Part shown: positions 33,616 to 46,032 of the stretch, piece after piece
Layout of the letters: each line of letters starts with the position of its first letter
How positions within the stretch are numbered: the stretch's first letter is position 1
NCBI GenBank assembly: GCA_018894105.1
Contig: CM032131.1
Coordinates: 18,209,578 to 18,273,577, forward strand
Direction: 5' to 3'
DNA length: 64,000 nucleotides
From: Jacaranda mimosifolia
Taxonomy: Eukaryota; Streptophyta; Magnoliopsida; Lamiales; Bignoniaceae
Program-made: the position numbers and the translations under genes
The notes under the pieces: model-generated
Told to the model about the DNA's origin: nothing
Databases searched by the model: none
What the model saw: only the letters and a program-made list of their open reading frames with translations

Positions 33616-36358
33616 ATGCATCATTCTGGGAGGTTTTTAAATTTAGGCCGTTTAACTTATGTTGAGGGTGCAATTAGTCATATAAATTTCTATGATCCTG
33701 ATGAAATGTCATTGCTAGAGATAATGTGTATGGCCAAGAAGTTGGGTTAGATGGTGAAATTGCTTTTTATTATAGTAGAACTGGGATAGATGACTCAAGT
33801 TGCTTGGTAATAATGACAACAGATAATGATGCAGTTAACTTAGTGAATTTTATTGATGAACATAGGATGGTTGGGGTGTTTGTAGATCACCAGAAACTTA
33901 ATGAACCTTCTTCTCAATATGAGGGTGAATCTGAGTCTGTGGGAAAACATATAGACAATTTTCCTAGTGTTGATGAGAGGTTGGACTTTCTTGGTGAAAG
34001 AGAGAATAAGCTTAATATAGATGGTGAACAAGAGTTGCCAAATACTGAAAATAATGAAGTGAATCAACCTAACTTACAGAAAGATATAGAGTTGCCAAGT
34101 TCTGAAAACAATTTAGATGGTGTGACTTATGGTCAAGATGATATTAATACAGCAACAGAATCTGTTAGTGAGGCTCATATGGATACTGATGCTCCAAGGT
34201 TGAACTCTGATGTAGTTGATTTCCATCAAAATAGTGATAGTGAGGATGAGTAGTCCATTGGTGAAGATTCTGAATTATCTGATAATTTGATTGATAATGA
34301 TTGTGATGTCTCTGATGATGACACATTATATGACACATGTGTTGATCCAGACATAGAATAGGGTGGGTTTCATATGTCAAATGCCAAAGTAACTAGTGAG
34401 TAGATGGGGACTGATGAGGATAGTGAGTCTAGTGATGGAGGAGGGCAAAACATGCACAATGGACATCCAATTTTTAATAGAAGGGCAGATGATTGTGATC
34501 CTACCTTTGAGTTAGGAATGTGCTTAAGTGACACTGCTACATTTACGTAAGCACTTAGGCAACATTCTATTACACATGGTAGGGATATAATCTTCACAAT
34601 CAATGATAAGCACAAAGTCCAAGCAAAATGCAAACATGAGAGTAATCCATGGGTTATTTATGCTTCTAGGGTTCAGGGTGAGGATACCATACAGGTGAAA
34701 ACATATAATGGGAAGCATCAATGTCCTAGGCAACAGAGAGTATCTCATGCTAATGCAAGATGGCTTGCTGGTAGATACAAAGATAAAATATGGTCTGATC
34801 CCAAATGGCCTGTTGATTCAATGTTGACAATAATGCAAAAAGACATGAAAGCTTATGTTTAATAGGAGTCAAATGTATAGGGCAAAGAAGAAAGTGTTTA
34901 AATGGGTAGTGGATGTGACACTAAACAATATGCTATGCTTTAGTCTTATGCAGAGGAAATAAAAAACAATAATCCAGAGACAACAGTTAAGATAAAATGT
35001 GAATTTGTTGGGGGCAGCCACAATTTAAAAGGTTTTACATATGTTGGGGGGCATTAAAAAAGGGATTTCTTGAGGGTTGTAGACCTGTCATATGTCTTGA
35101 TGGGTGTTATCTTAAAAGTTCTGCTGGTGGCATCTCTTAACTGCTGTGAGGATTGATGCCAACAATTGCATATATCTCTTTGCATATGTAGTAGTAGAGA
35201 AAGAAAAGAAGAAGTCATGGGGTTGGTTTATAGACTTACTGGTCCAAGACTTGAATATAGTGAATCCTTACCACTAGACCATAATGCCAGACAAACAAAA
35301 AGGTTTGGTTGATGCTATAGATAAGTTCTTACCTGGTTGTGAGCATAGATTTCGTGTGATGCATTTGTACAAAAATTTTAAAGCTGCACATAAAGGATTA
35401 GCACTGAAAAACATTGTCTGGAAAGCTGCAAGGGCATGTAGAGTTGTTGATTTTGATAGGGCTATGGCTAAATTAAGAGATAGGGATGGGGCAGCATATG
35501 ATTGGTTGGTGCAGAGACCACCAACCCATTAGTCAAGGTCTCATTTCAGCACCCACTCCAAGTGTGGCATATTATTGAATAATGTCAGAAAGTTTTAATG
35601 CTATTATTCTGAGAGCTTGAAGTAAGCCTATCCCATCTATGCTTGAGATAATTAGGCATACTTTGATGAAGAGGGTACACAAGAGGAGGGATCATATGGA
35701 AAAGAGCTCTAATGTCTTTTGTCCAAAAATTACCAAGATTTTAGAGGACTTGAAAAAGAAATCCATGGACTTCATTGCCCACTGGAATGGTAAAGATGAA
35801 TTTGAAATTGAAAGCTGCTATGGTAGTAGGTTTAGGGTGCATTTGGGAGAGAGAACATGCAGTTGTAGGAGATGGGAGCTTAGTGGCATCCCATGTGCAC
35901 ATGCCATTTGTGGTTTGTACTACATGGGGTATAATCCTGAAGAATATGTGGATGACTGTTACAAGAAAGAGACTTTTGTCAAGACATATAGCCATTTGTT
36001 GGGCACACTTAATGGCAGTGATATGTGGCCTAAGGTGGATATGCCAGCATTGATTCCACCAGTTGTTGAAAGGTTGCCTGGGAGGCCAAAGTTGAATGAT
36101 AGAAGAAGAGAACCTGATGAAAAGAAAAAGCCTGCTCCAGCTAAGACCAAGACTGATTCAGGGAAGTTGGGAAAAAATGGAGTTGTAATGAAGTGCTCAA
36201 TTTGCCACAAACCTAAGCATAATGCAAGGGGTTGTCCAATCAAGAAACAAAGTCAACCACTTGAAGAGAGATTAGATATTCCTGCTCCAATTTTTGAAAG
36301 TAGTCAACCAACTAGGAAGGTAACAAAATTGGATTACTCTTTCTCATTTTTTTTGTAA
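33616..36358 (+). pseudogene. MURA (MULE transposase) pseudogene
   Basis: Starting at 33616 (MHHSGRFLNLGRLTYVEG) the frame follows the MURA N-terminus up to MSLLEIMCMAKKLG and stops at 33748 because of a one-base frameshift; the family sequence continues in the next frame (GEIAFYY). An acidic linker follows, then a MuDR-type DNA-binding block (DIIFTINDKHKVQAKCKH, about 34590), YNGKHQCPRQ, and the DDE region with ICLDGCYLK (about 35090) and MPDKQKGL then HRFRVMHLYKNFK (35284-35380). The SWIM zinc finger CSCRRWELSGIPCAHA lies at 35858-35905 and a CCHC knuckle CSICHKPKHNARGC at 36193-36234. Many in-frame stops are TAG. Both zinc motifs keep their ligands, but the protein cannot be made whole. 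Confidence 0.85.
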
Positions 36359-36404
36359 TTTTTTTTCTCAATTTTATGCTTATCTGTTGTGTTATGTTTC
36401 ATAC

Positions 36405-37678
36405 AGGAAAGGGGGAGGAAATGAAATACTTATGTAGCAAAGATGAAGTAATTGGAAATGTAAAGAGACTCACACTCATGTTATAAACATGAGTTTACTT
36501 GTATTTAATAGACAACAATTAATTTTTTATTAATACAACAATATAGGGGAAGAGAAATAGAAAAGAGTCAAATGTTTTACCAAATGATCTATCTTGGGAA
36601 CCAACTTCAAGTGATGCAAGAGTAAGTTATCCTTCTTTAAATTTTGGTTATTTCAGAAACTTGATTGATGGCTATTAGTTAGTTGCTTGTTTTATTTTTG
36701 CTAGTCACCTCAGGCAACTCCAACCATAAATAGAAGTGGTGGTGCTCCAAGGGAGCCATCTGCAGATGTTCCACCAACTGAGATAGTTTCAACTCTTGTA
36801 GGAAAGGTAATTCATTGCTTGCTTCTTGTTACTTACTGTTAAGGGGAATACTTGGTTGCATGTTGCTTCTCATATGTTTGTTTTACTTAGTTGCTATTAT
36901 GTGTTGTTTCTTCTTGCTTGTTGTTGAGGGGGCTTACTTGGTTGCATGCCTTCTCTTGTTTGTTTGTTTTAGCCTACCGATGTACCTACTACTAGAAGCA
37001 AAAGTGGTGATGCTTCAAAGGAAATAATTAAAGATATTCCACCAAGTGAGCCTACAAAAAGAGGTCCTGCAGGAAAGGTAAGTTAATTACTTATTTCATG
37101 GTATGATTGTTTCCTTAACATGCTTGTTGCTGCTTCTTACTTGGTTGCTTGTTGCAAACTTGTGCTAGTCGACTCAAGCAATTATAAACAAAAACCAAAT
37201 AGGAGGTGCAGCAGCAGGACCTAGTCCCAGAAGAATGACAAGAAGTGCCACTGCAAATCCTACAAGAGTCACCAGCAGTGCTATGGAAATTCCAGCAAGA
37301 GCCACAAGAGGTAAAGCACAGCAATCAAAAGTTACTAGAAGTGCCATGGATAGCCCAGAAAGAGCCACAAGAAGCAAAGCACAACAATCAAGAGTCACTG
37401 GAAGTGCCATGGAAGGCCCAGCAAGAGCCACAAAAAGTAGTGCTCAACAATCCTTGGTAAAAGTTAATACATGCATAATGATACCTATAATATATACTAA
37501 CTTTTGTTATGCTTCAGGTACAAGGCAAAGGAAAAGGAAAAGATGTCCTCCAGACAAGTTCAAAATTCTTGGACTTAGGAGAAAGCTGAAGGTAACAAGA
37601 AAATACACAGAAGCAAAGGCCACAACATCCAAGAATGAAGTCAATCATGTTGATAATGTGTGGTACTTGATCAGTTGA
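36405..37678 (+). pseudogene. C-terminal exons of the MURA gene, with repeated exon modules
   Basis: After the exon ending near 36319 there are several small exons with good splice sites. Two of them (about 36704-36808 and 36972-37078) end in the same form, glycine-lysine then GGAAAG|GTAA, and begin after TAG, and the introns between them share ACTTGGTTGCATG words. Together this indicates duplication of an exon-intron unit. The following exon at about 37170-37455 encodes a basic region with about three 21-residue repeats (core RATRSKAQQS). The last frame runs on into LTR sequence at 37654 because the true end is deleted. These C-terminal parts are low-complexity linkers of unknown role. Confidence 0.55.
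37270..37455 (+). repeat. 63-bp coding minisatellite, three units
   Basis: Units begin near 37279, 37342 and 37405 and encode AMEIPARATRGKAQQS, AMDSPERATRSKAQQS and AMEGPARATKSSAQQS, spaced 21 residues apart, basic and serine-rich. Confidence 0.75.
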
Positions 37679-38569
37679 TATTAATAACGTTTGTTATTTG
37701 ATTCTAGGCCTATATCTCACCTATATTGAACTCTTATACAACCATTTTATTCAATAATCATAATTTTCATCCAACTAACTTGAATTTACATAAAAAAAAT
37801 TAGCCTAACGATTTACTCAGATTAAATCAGGAATCAAATTAACTAATTAAACAGATATTTACCAAATTGACCAAGTTTGAGGTCAATTCACAACCCAGAA
37901 CCAGCCCGAATGCATCCGGATTATTGTCCCGGAGATTCTGCCCGAAAGTTGTCGGACCACCGCAGTCGGCCACCCGCCGGAGCTATGTGCGGCCAGCACC
38001 ACCAGGTGCATCTCGCTACGCTGATCACAACCCTCCAATCAGTTTCTCAATTTGACTCTCAGTTTCCATTTAATTGAAGAAAAACCACGATGGGGCCGTT
38101 GAAACCACTGCGTCTTTCCTCTTTAATTACTTTATCTTCAATCATTCGTTTGCAAAACTGAAGCTATCGTTGTGTTCTACTCCCCGAGTCCATCAGAATA
38201 AGCCTTCATTTTCCAAGTTCCGCCCATCGGAACCACCATACCTTCTACCACCGCCGTTAGCCACTATTCAGCTGCCTTCTGCCGCCAACTTATTGGGAAT
38301 TTCTAGGAAAAATAGGTACTATTGCGTTCGCTGTGATGAGAGGAAAAAAATGGTGGTCTTATTTCTCTATTTCATCAGTGCTAGAGAAAATGGGTTGGTG
38401 AAGAAAGTTACGGTGTTGCATGGTAAAGAAAGAAAATGGCAGTGCACATTGGAGAAGATGATAACACCTTTAATTAAAATCTTCAATTTCCTATATTGCA
38501 ATTCTGCCCAAAATTCTTTTTCTTTTAAATCTTCAATTGTGTCCCTCAACATTTTAATGTCGTAGATTG

Positions 38570-41534
38570 GATATACTATTTTATCCTATTGTCCCAATAT
38601 ACTTCCTTCAATCCTAGTGGCATTTATTCCGCTAAGATATTAGGAATCTGCTCTTTCTGATTCTTTCCAACATATCCATTTTTGCCAAAGCATGGGTCTC
38701 ATCCTATGTTTCTAGGATTGACTAGTAATCTCACAACCCATGGTTCCGTTATCGGTCATCACTTAAAGTTTCCCTTGATCTCCACGATTGAGCTTATAAG
38801 AAATAAATTAAACTTTTCTGAAAAGAAATTTTAAACCTCCTTGGTAATCCCATAGAATCATGGAGCGCTTAATGCTTACTTTCCATTGAGTAAACCTCAT
38901 ACACATCGTTGCATATCATTTCTATACTTAAGAGGTTCTCCAAGAGATCACAAAACCACCACGGCAACAAATGGCTATTAACACTACCAATCCATATTTA
39001 CATGATATCAACATTAAAGAGTAACCAAATTCAAACTTAACATGCCTAATTTTTATAACAAGTCATACATTTCCATACATCTAACTACTGGCTCACACAG
39101 ACTATATATAGAAGATACAATCGCGAATAGCCCATCTGCTGCTCTTTAAGTTCCATCTAAGAGATATAGTAAAAATAATAATAATAATAATAAGTGGGAT
39201 CAAACTTTCTCCAAATGTTCAGAAATTTAGATAGTACTTTCAACTACCTGTTTTCCTTTATCCTTTGGAGCTTATTGACTTGAGTTTTACAACTTACTTA
39301 TTCTGGCTTGAACACTTTGCCTTTCTACTTCTTTCCGAGGTAAATTACTAGTTTCTATGTCTAAGATCAAGGTTTTCCATCCTTGTGATACTTAATGCTC
39401 ATCCTTCACTTATCTCATTAACCACTAAATATGGTAATTTCATTTTCAAACCCAGAGTGTTTGTTAATCTTAGATTGACTCAAATCATACCCATCAGTAC
39501 ATTCACAGAATGCAAGAATTTCTCTTTCTCATTTAAGCAATCACCATTTCAATAATCCTAAACATAAGCAAAATAGTTTATCCTATGATTTAAGTTTTCC
39601 AAAAGCATGTGAGATCATTCCCTTATATCGAGTTTCCTTTATAAAACTTATGTACCAAGCATTTCCTTAGTTGATTTCACCAATGCACTTATTGATTTGG
39701 AAAGACCTAAATACACCATTTATATCAATTGGAAGAACCCCAAGAACTTTTGTACTTTGATATATTCTCTTGTCGCACCTGATGGTCCGTAAATCTCGAT
39801 TCTGATAGAATAATTCCCTTAATATTCACTAAGCCATAACCCAAACACATATGTAATATGGCCAGTTCCTCAGTTCTAAGAAATTTAAAGGTTCCAATCA
39901 AGATCCTTATAACCCAATCCCAAAATATTATCTTAATTTATAATGTCTATATTGCAAGTAAAAGGGCAATTCTTGGCCCACCCTTTCTTTGAGTTTCTCA
40001 TTCAATAGTATCTTTTCCTTCACTTTGATTCTAATCGAACCCAAACACATATGTAACTCAATTCCTTCACTCATCGAGTTTACTCGATATTCCAATTTTC
40101 TCATCATTCTTTAATTCACATCCTTATAGTTTACTTGTCTGACCCTTTCAGTGATTGAGGGGATAAAACTTTAAAAATTCCTCAAGGCTGTCCTTCGATG
40201 ATTTCTATCATGCTCGCAAGATTCCTAACGCAATTCGCTCATCATTAAGGTTATAAGGTTCCCTATCTTACTGTAATAAGTTTTAGGTCACAATCATTCT
40301 ATCTTCGAATCTGCTAGCAGGAGGAAAAATAAGGCCCATCGTCATCTTCAGTTCTTCCTATGAGATTTTCCAATTTAAAGCGTCCTCATTGTGATCTTCA
40401 AGTGTTTTTAGCTTCATTGATTGATGACCCTCTACTATGATTTAGTTCACTTAGGATCACATTCACGTTTGTGGATGTTCTGGCGGTGTCATCCCGTCGT
40501 ATCGCAATCTTGGCCTTAGAAGACGAGCTCGGGATCGATTAGCCCATATCGTGTGTCTTATATATTAATAATTATCAAAAAGACTACTTAATAGTTCCTG
40601 AGAATGTTTAAGCTATCAATCAACCTAGACAACATTTATATCATGATAGTTAGAACTTATAAATCCAGTATATCATTGTGATATCCAAATGTTCATCATA
40701 TTCCTCTTACTAAGCTAACTAGTCACCTATATGCATACATGCACGCCTTTGAACAGTTCTCTGATTGACACATCTCATGATCCTTAATTTCCCTCGTCAA
40801 TGGTAGGCTACACATATCTATTTCAAGTTTTGATCTTATTCTCACGCACTTTCCATATCCTCATAACTTTCATTGTCGCCAACAATCATCCCCTATAACT
40901 ACATATTTTCCCAGGATGATCTTTACCCATCATATAATACTTACACAAAGTTTTGCTCGCTGAACGTGCACGGATTCTTAAGGTAATTCTCTATAAACTA
41001 AATACAATTTTTCCCAATCAGTTATTCAACCTTAACAGATATTACTCTCATAACACCATAGTCCCAAACAACATTACTTTTACCAATAACCATGCATTTA
41101 TGTGTCTGACATACCAGCAGTAAGAGGTTACATACTAGTTGGTCACCCTAATCATAAACCTTCACATCCTTAATGTCGAGCTTTATTCCAAAAGTTCTCA
41201 TCCTATTCAACTCCACATTTAATTTCGAGATCAAACCTCACATTTTTCCGCCCATAATTTTATATTCCAAAATCATATCTCGACGTAACTAAGGTATTCT
41301 TTAACTCAAGTATACACAACTAAAATATTTTCGAAGTCGAACTTAGTCTCTGTTAACCAAAATTTCACATTCCGAAAATCATATCCTAGGATTAGATCCT
41401 AGCATAGTTCAGGTTTTCCTTAACCTGTGTGTTTACATCCAAATAATTCCCAATTTAAGTTTAATCTCTAGTAACCCATCAATTCAAGTCACCGAAATTC
41501 ATTCCCATATTAACCTAGGTCTTCGAAAACCTAG
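38570..41534 (-). other. Non-coding internal domain of the LARD-like element
   Basis: About 3 kb without an open frame above roughly 60 codons on either strand and without recognisable gag, protease, reverse transcriptase or integrase motifs. An AAT trinucleotide run lies at about 39172-39192. No polypurine tract is visible because the junction with the 3' LTR is deleted. Confidence 0.6.
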
Positions 41535-41546
41535 GCTCTGATACCA
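41535..41546 (-). promoter_or_regulatory. Primer-binding site (initiator tRNA-Met)
   Basis: The minus strand reads TGGTATCAGAGC, the exact 12-base complement used by plant elements primed with initiator tRNA-Met. It lies four bases beyond the LTR end and fixes the orientation of the element. Confidence 0.85.
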
Positions 41547-41550
41547 TCTC

Positions 41551-44500
41551 TGTAGCACCCCTTCTCGGGACAGCACCCAAGCTGAGGCGCCACTTAATTC
41601 CATCTTAAAATATAATTCAAATGGTAGCTAGGGAATCTGAAATTTAACTAACTCAAAGGAGATAGCAACCTGCACTAAACCAAAAGATCGCTACATGGAG
41701 CGTAATATATAAAACCAGGTATCTTAGGTCCCATACAAACATTCACAGAACAACTCTGATATAGCTGTCTTGATCAGGTGTAGACTATATATACAATCAT
41801 AACACCTAATCTATCACAAAATGACTTCCAACCAAAGCGTGAGCCTCTTCTCCTCACTTGGACCTGTATAGGAAAAGAATAAAGAATAGAAAAGATAGTG
41901 AGTCTTAAGGACTCAATGAGGGATAAAGCAAAGCAACAGGATTCAAGGAAAACCATTGAGATACAATAATCAACAAATAAATTTGGTAATAAGCAAGACT
42001 TTTCAATATGAACAAAATTCGGTAGTAAGGAAGAATTTTTAACATGATCAACAGAGTACATGACACATACAAAATTGAACTTAATAGACTGTTGGTCATT
42101 CCAACCTGATTACTCCTAGATAAATCATGATTTCTAGTACCGAGCATTGGTACAGTATAAATAATATTTTCTTATCGCTCCATTGCTCAAGCACTCAACT
42201 CGGCGTGTAACAACTTGATTATATAGCATGACTGGTCATATGATGGATCCCGTCACTTATAGTTTGCTACTTCCAGCTATCTGTAAGTCAGGATCGTAGA
42301 TGGGTACTAGCCGTAAGACCTGTATCTGCCGATCTGTTTCGCCCGGTGATCTTCCAAACTTAGTCCTTGGGCCCAAACCCCCATGGCGTCCCTAAGGAAG
42401 ATAACCACCCATGGAGTCCCATGAGTTGATAACCGCCTATGTTTTCCCATGGGTTGATAGAATATAATGCCAACAGATAAGAATGTAACCTTTTAAAACA
42501 ATAAACATGAGTATGACCAAATAAAGTCTAGAAGAGGTCTAGTACTAAAATCCAGATGTGCTAACGGGGACAAACTCAAGAGGGGCCCCCACTGGACATA
42601 CCCTGTCAACTAGTGTGGCCTTTGCTCTAGAACAAACTCAAGAGGGGCCCCCACTGGACATGCCCTATCAACTAGTGTGGCTCTTTGCTCTGCCCATCAC
42701 ATATTTTACAATACTGACCGAACAAGATATTTAAAAGGTTAAGATTTTCAACGTTCAATTGTCAACAGAGCAGAACAATTTAACAAATATGCCAACAAGG
42801 CGATTAACGATACACTTGAACAAACAACATGTTTATAAGAAGTTAACAAGTATACTGGCCGGCAAGGCCATTTTAGAATATAAATCCAAGCATTCCGCTG
42901 GGATTAGCTTTCAAATAGAGTTTACAAGTTCAGTGTAATTCACAAAGTTCAATTGAAAAACAGTTATTTTTAAGAAAATACGAAAAAATACCAAATGATT
43001 TCGAATTCAAGAGAACCTCACAGGGTTCAATAATCAATAATAATGACAACCAAAATCAAGACAGATTCCAAATCAGCAAAACCTAACGGTTTTAACGATA
43101 GATATGGAATAAGCTCATACAAGCGAGAACCAATTGGCAGATCCCTCATAGGGGTAACAATAATTAACAGAATGCGATAATCAATTCAATACCAACCCTC
43201 ACAGGGGTTTATCAAGAAAATTCGATAGATACAAGAGTGCCAAATTGGCAGATCCTCACCTTATCAACCTCAACAATGAAGTCAAAGCCTACTGATCTTC
43301 AAGGCCCAATCCTCCGTCACCTATCTAAAAAGGCGTATTCAACACCAAAATGCTTATGTCATTCCTTAAATAATAACTAAACTGTGTATATCTTAATGCC
43401 GATTGTTTCCCAACTAATATAATAGTTTAAGGCTCGATTCTGAAAATATCGTAAGGGCAATATGCTCATGTCGCTACAGTATTAACAATAGATTTTATTT
43501 GTTCCGAACCACTGATCACTTCTTGAATTATTAGCTCAAACTCACGTCCAGTTATTCAGTCGGAATTTCTCACATTCTCTAATAGCTATTCGCACATTTT
43601 AATTACTCTAGCCCACTCATCTTAACTTAATTGACTTCCTGAGCATGCCAATTCAGGCTAGTAATATTAATTACATATTTTAGCCATTCAGGATCCATAT
43701 TTCAGTTTTATTATAAATGTTTAATTTAACATTCTTGGTTTATAACAAATAAATTAGTCCGTACTTATCACTTTAGTACATTTATCTGTAATAGCCAATT
43801 TCCATTCTCATTTTATAGTTTTGACATCCTAATGTGTCGTACTGGATCAGTTAATATTAATAACGTCTTTTATTTGATTCTAGGCCTATATCTCACCTAT
43901 ATTGAACTCTTATACAACCATTTTATTCAATAATCATAATTTTCATCCAACTAACTTTATTTTACATCAAAAATTAGCCTAACGATTTACTCAGATTAAA
44001 TCAGGAATCAAATTAATTGATTAAATAGATATTTACCAAAATTGACCAAGTTTGAGGTTAATTCACAACTAATAACCAGCCCGCATGCATCCGGATTGTC
44101 GCCCTGAAGATTCTTCACGAAAGTCGCCGGACCGCCACCGTTAGCCGCCATTGGAGCTGTGTGCGGCTAGCACCACCAGGTGTGTCTCGTTGCACTGATC
44201 ACAACACTCTAATCAGTTTCTCAATTTGACTCTTAGTTTCCGTTTAATTGCAGAAAAACCACGCTGGGGCCGTTGAAACCACTATGCCTTTCCTCTTCAA
44301 TTACTTCCTCTTTGATCATCCGTTTCCAAAACTAAAGCTACCGTTGTGTTATACTCTCCAAGCTATTCAAAATAAACCTTCATTTTCCAAGTTTCGGCCA
44401 CCGAAACCACGATACCCGCCACCATCGCTGTTAGCCACCATTCAGCCACCTGCTGCCGCCAACTCATCGGGAATTCCTAAGAAAAATAGGTACCATTGCG

Positions 44501-44964
44501 TTCGCTGCGACGAGAGGAAGAAAATGGTGGTCTTATTTCTCTATTTCGTCGGTGCTAGAGAAAATGGGTTGGTGAAGAAAGTTGCGGTATTGCATGGTAA
44601 GAAAGAAAATGGTGGTGCACACTGGAGAAGATGACAACACCTTTAATTAAAATCTTCAATTTCCTATATTGCAATTTTGCCCAAGATTCTTTTCTTTTAA
44701 ATCTTCAATTGTATCCCTCAACATTTTAATGTCGTAGATTGACCCCCTAAAATTTCCTTCAGCTCTCAATCAAGCCCTAAGACTTATTAGTGCATTGGAT
44801 TAGCCCATTTGACCCAAAATTATTTTAATTGACCTCCAAAGTTTTCAAATTCCCAGCAACTAAGTCATCATTATTTATATTTGAACCTCAAAATTTTTGT
44901 CAAATTAATATTTTGATTTCTTAAAACTTTATTTTTCGAAAATGTCAAATTCAGGGGTGTTACA
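41551..44964 (-). repeat. 5' LTR of the LARD-like element (complete)
   Basis: This 3414-bp LTR starts on the minus strand with TGTAACACCCCTGAATTTG and ends with GGGTGCTACA. Open frames on the opposite strand (44248-44634, and its partner at 38074-38565 in the other LTR) lack ATG starts and show no sign of conservation beyond shared ancestry. Confidence 0.8.
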
Positions 44965-45057
44965 CCTAGCCCCCCGGCTGCCATGGCCAGCATGGCGTTG
45001 GCCATGGTAGGTTAGGCGGCCGTTATGTTCAATTGGCCGCTGGCCAGCGGCCATGTT

Positions 45058-45100
45058 GGGGGTGGGGGAGGGGGGGTGAGGGGTGGGGTGGGATTTAAAC
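45058..45100 (+). other. G-run cluster with quadruplex potential
   Basis: Within 43 bases there are at least five separate runs of three or more G (GGGGGTGGGGGAGGGGGG and following), enough to form a G-quadruplex. A related block at 46033-46065 repeats the pattern in the same arm of the MULE-like element. Confidence 0.6.
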
Positions 45101-45438
45101 ATTCAATATATTTGTTTTTTAAATAATTATTATCTAAATTAATAAATAAATTTTATTTAAATTTATATTATAATTTTAGTAATATTAAGCATATACAAAT
45201 TATATTTTTGATTGATTAATAAATATATTCAACTAATTTTAATGAAATTATTTAGAAATGTTTATTATTTTAAATTTATTAAATATTGAATCCAAAATTG
45301 TTAAGATTATATAGTTTAAAGTGATAATTAATTTTTTAGAAAAATTTAAGGTAATGAATTTGTATCAAATAATTAAATTTAAATTAATAAATTATATTAT
45401 TAAATGTGTATATATATAATTTTTTTTATTGGGGAGAG

Positions 45439-46032
45439 TAGAGATGGCAAAATTACCCATCTCCGTGGGTACCCTCGGGGAATTCCCAATGGCGGGGCGG
45501 ATTCGGGGAGAATTTTCTCCGCGTGGGAATGAGGACGGAGACAATTTAGTACCCAGAATGCTAAATGGGGCGGGGGCAGGGATCACAGTCCCCGTCCCCG
45601 CGGGTATCCGTTATCCGTTTAAATAATTAAATAATTATTATTTTCATATATATATATATATGTCAAACTTTGTTTTTATTCATTTTATTTCATCATTTGC
45701 ATTTCGTTCTCCCAGCGTCCACAGCACCCCCACCTTTTTGGAGGAATTGACAACTTTTTATGCATTTTTTGAAATTTATATACTTGTATTATTTATCTTT
45801 TAATATTTTATTGTAAAATATAATTAAATATCGTGTATTATGTACTTATGTTTGATAATTTTTTAACTTTTGAAGTAATTTGCATTATTGGAAAATTTTA
45901 GTACTTTTTTTTTTATTTCTAAAGTTTTTTTACGAATTTAATAAATTTTTAAATAAAACCCATGGATAGCCATCTCCCTGCGGGGAAGCAGGGATGGGTG
46001 GCTGTCCCCGCCCCGCCCCGTTGACACTCCTA
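45439..46032. mobile_element. Non-autonomous hAT element with perfect 8-bp target duplication
   Basis: The ends are TAGAGATGGCAAAATT at the left and, inverted, TAGGAGTGTCAACGGGG at the right. Both flanks are GGGGAGAG (45431-45438 and 46033-46040), an exact 8-bp duplication as made by hAT transposases. Both ends are GC-rich with runs such as CGGGGCGGGG and CCCCGCCCCGCCCCG. The 594-bp interior is AT-rich with no coding content. Confidence 0.85.

Larger units (their letters stand above)
32604..37653 (+). mobile_element. MURA-type Mutator-like element (MULE), right end lost
   Basis: The left end GGGTTAATTACACTTTGCC begins exactly where homology to the other LTR stops; the preceding TAATAGTAC is a possible target duplication (the uninterrupted LTR has TAATAGCTA). 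Inside are a MURA transposase pseudogene and downstream exons. No inverted copy of the left end exists before the LTR sequence resumes at 37654, and about 240 bp of LTR are missing at the same place, so one deletion removed the right terminus together with adjacent LTR. Confidence 0.7.
30543..38569 (-). repeat. 3' LTR of the LARD-like element, interrupted by a MULE
   Basis: The part 30543-32603 aligns with 41551-43588 and the part 37654-38569 aligns with 43830-44741. Between them lies the MURA-type MULE. Two stretches present in the other LTR are absent: about 240 bp at the MULE's right side (43589-43829) and the first 223 bp of the LTR as read on the minus strand (44742-44964), so the LTR/internal junction is deleted. 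Inside both LTRs is a tandem repeat of about 65-70 bp containing AGAGGGGCCCCCACTGGACA. Confidence 0.75.
30543..44964 (-). mobile_element. LARD-like non-autonomous LTR retrotransposon, 5-bp target duplication
   Basis: The element is bounded by CCTAG at 30538-30542 and CCTAG at 44965-44969, with ends TGTAGCACCC and GGGTGTTACA. A primer-binding site facing the right-hand LTR shows that the element lies on the minus strand: 5' LTR 44964-41551, internal region 41550-38570, 3' LTR 38569-30543. The LTRs are about 3.4 kb, unusually long, and the roughly 3-kb internal region has no gag or pol frame on either strand. This matches the large retrotransposon derivative (LARD) class mobilised by related Ty3/gypsy elements; the minus-strand start TGTAACACCCC is common in gypsy LTRs. 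LTR divergence by eye over the first 285 bp is roughly 6%. Confidence 0.8.

Noticed and set aside
37174..37431. Two minus-strand frames opposite the 63-bp minisatellite, one with leucine- and alanine-rich repeats
   Set aside because: They are shadows of the repeated plus-strand coding exon of the MULE.
38074..38565. 163-codon plus-strand frame in one LTR with a 128-codon partner at 44248-44634, a possible captured gene
   Set aside because: Neither frame starts with ATG, both are antisense to the element, and the two copies differ by many replacement changes over a gap-free alignment, as expected of non-coding LTR sequence.
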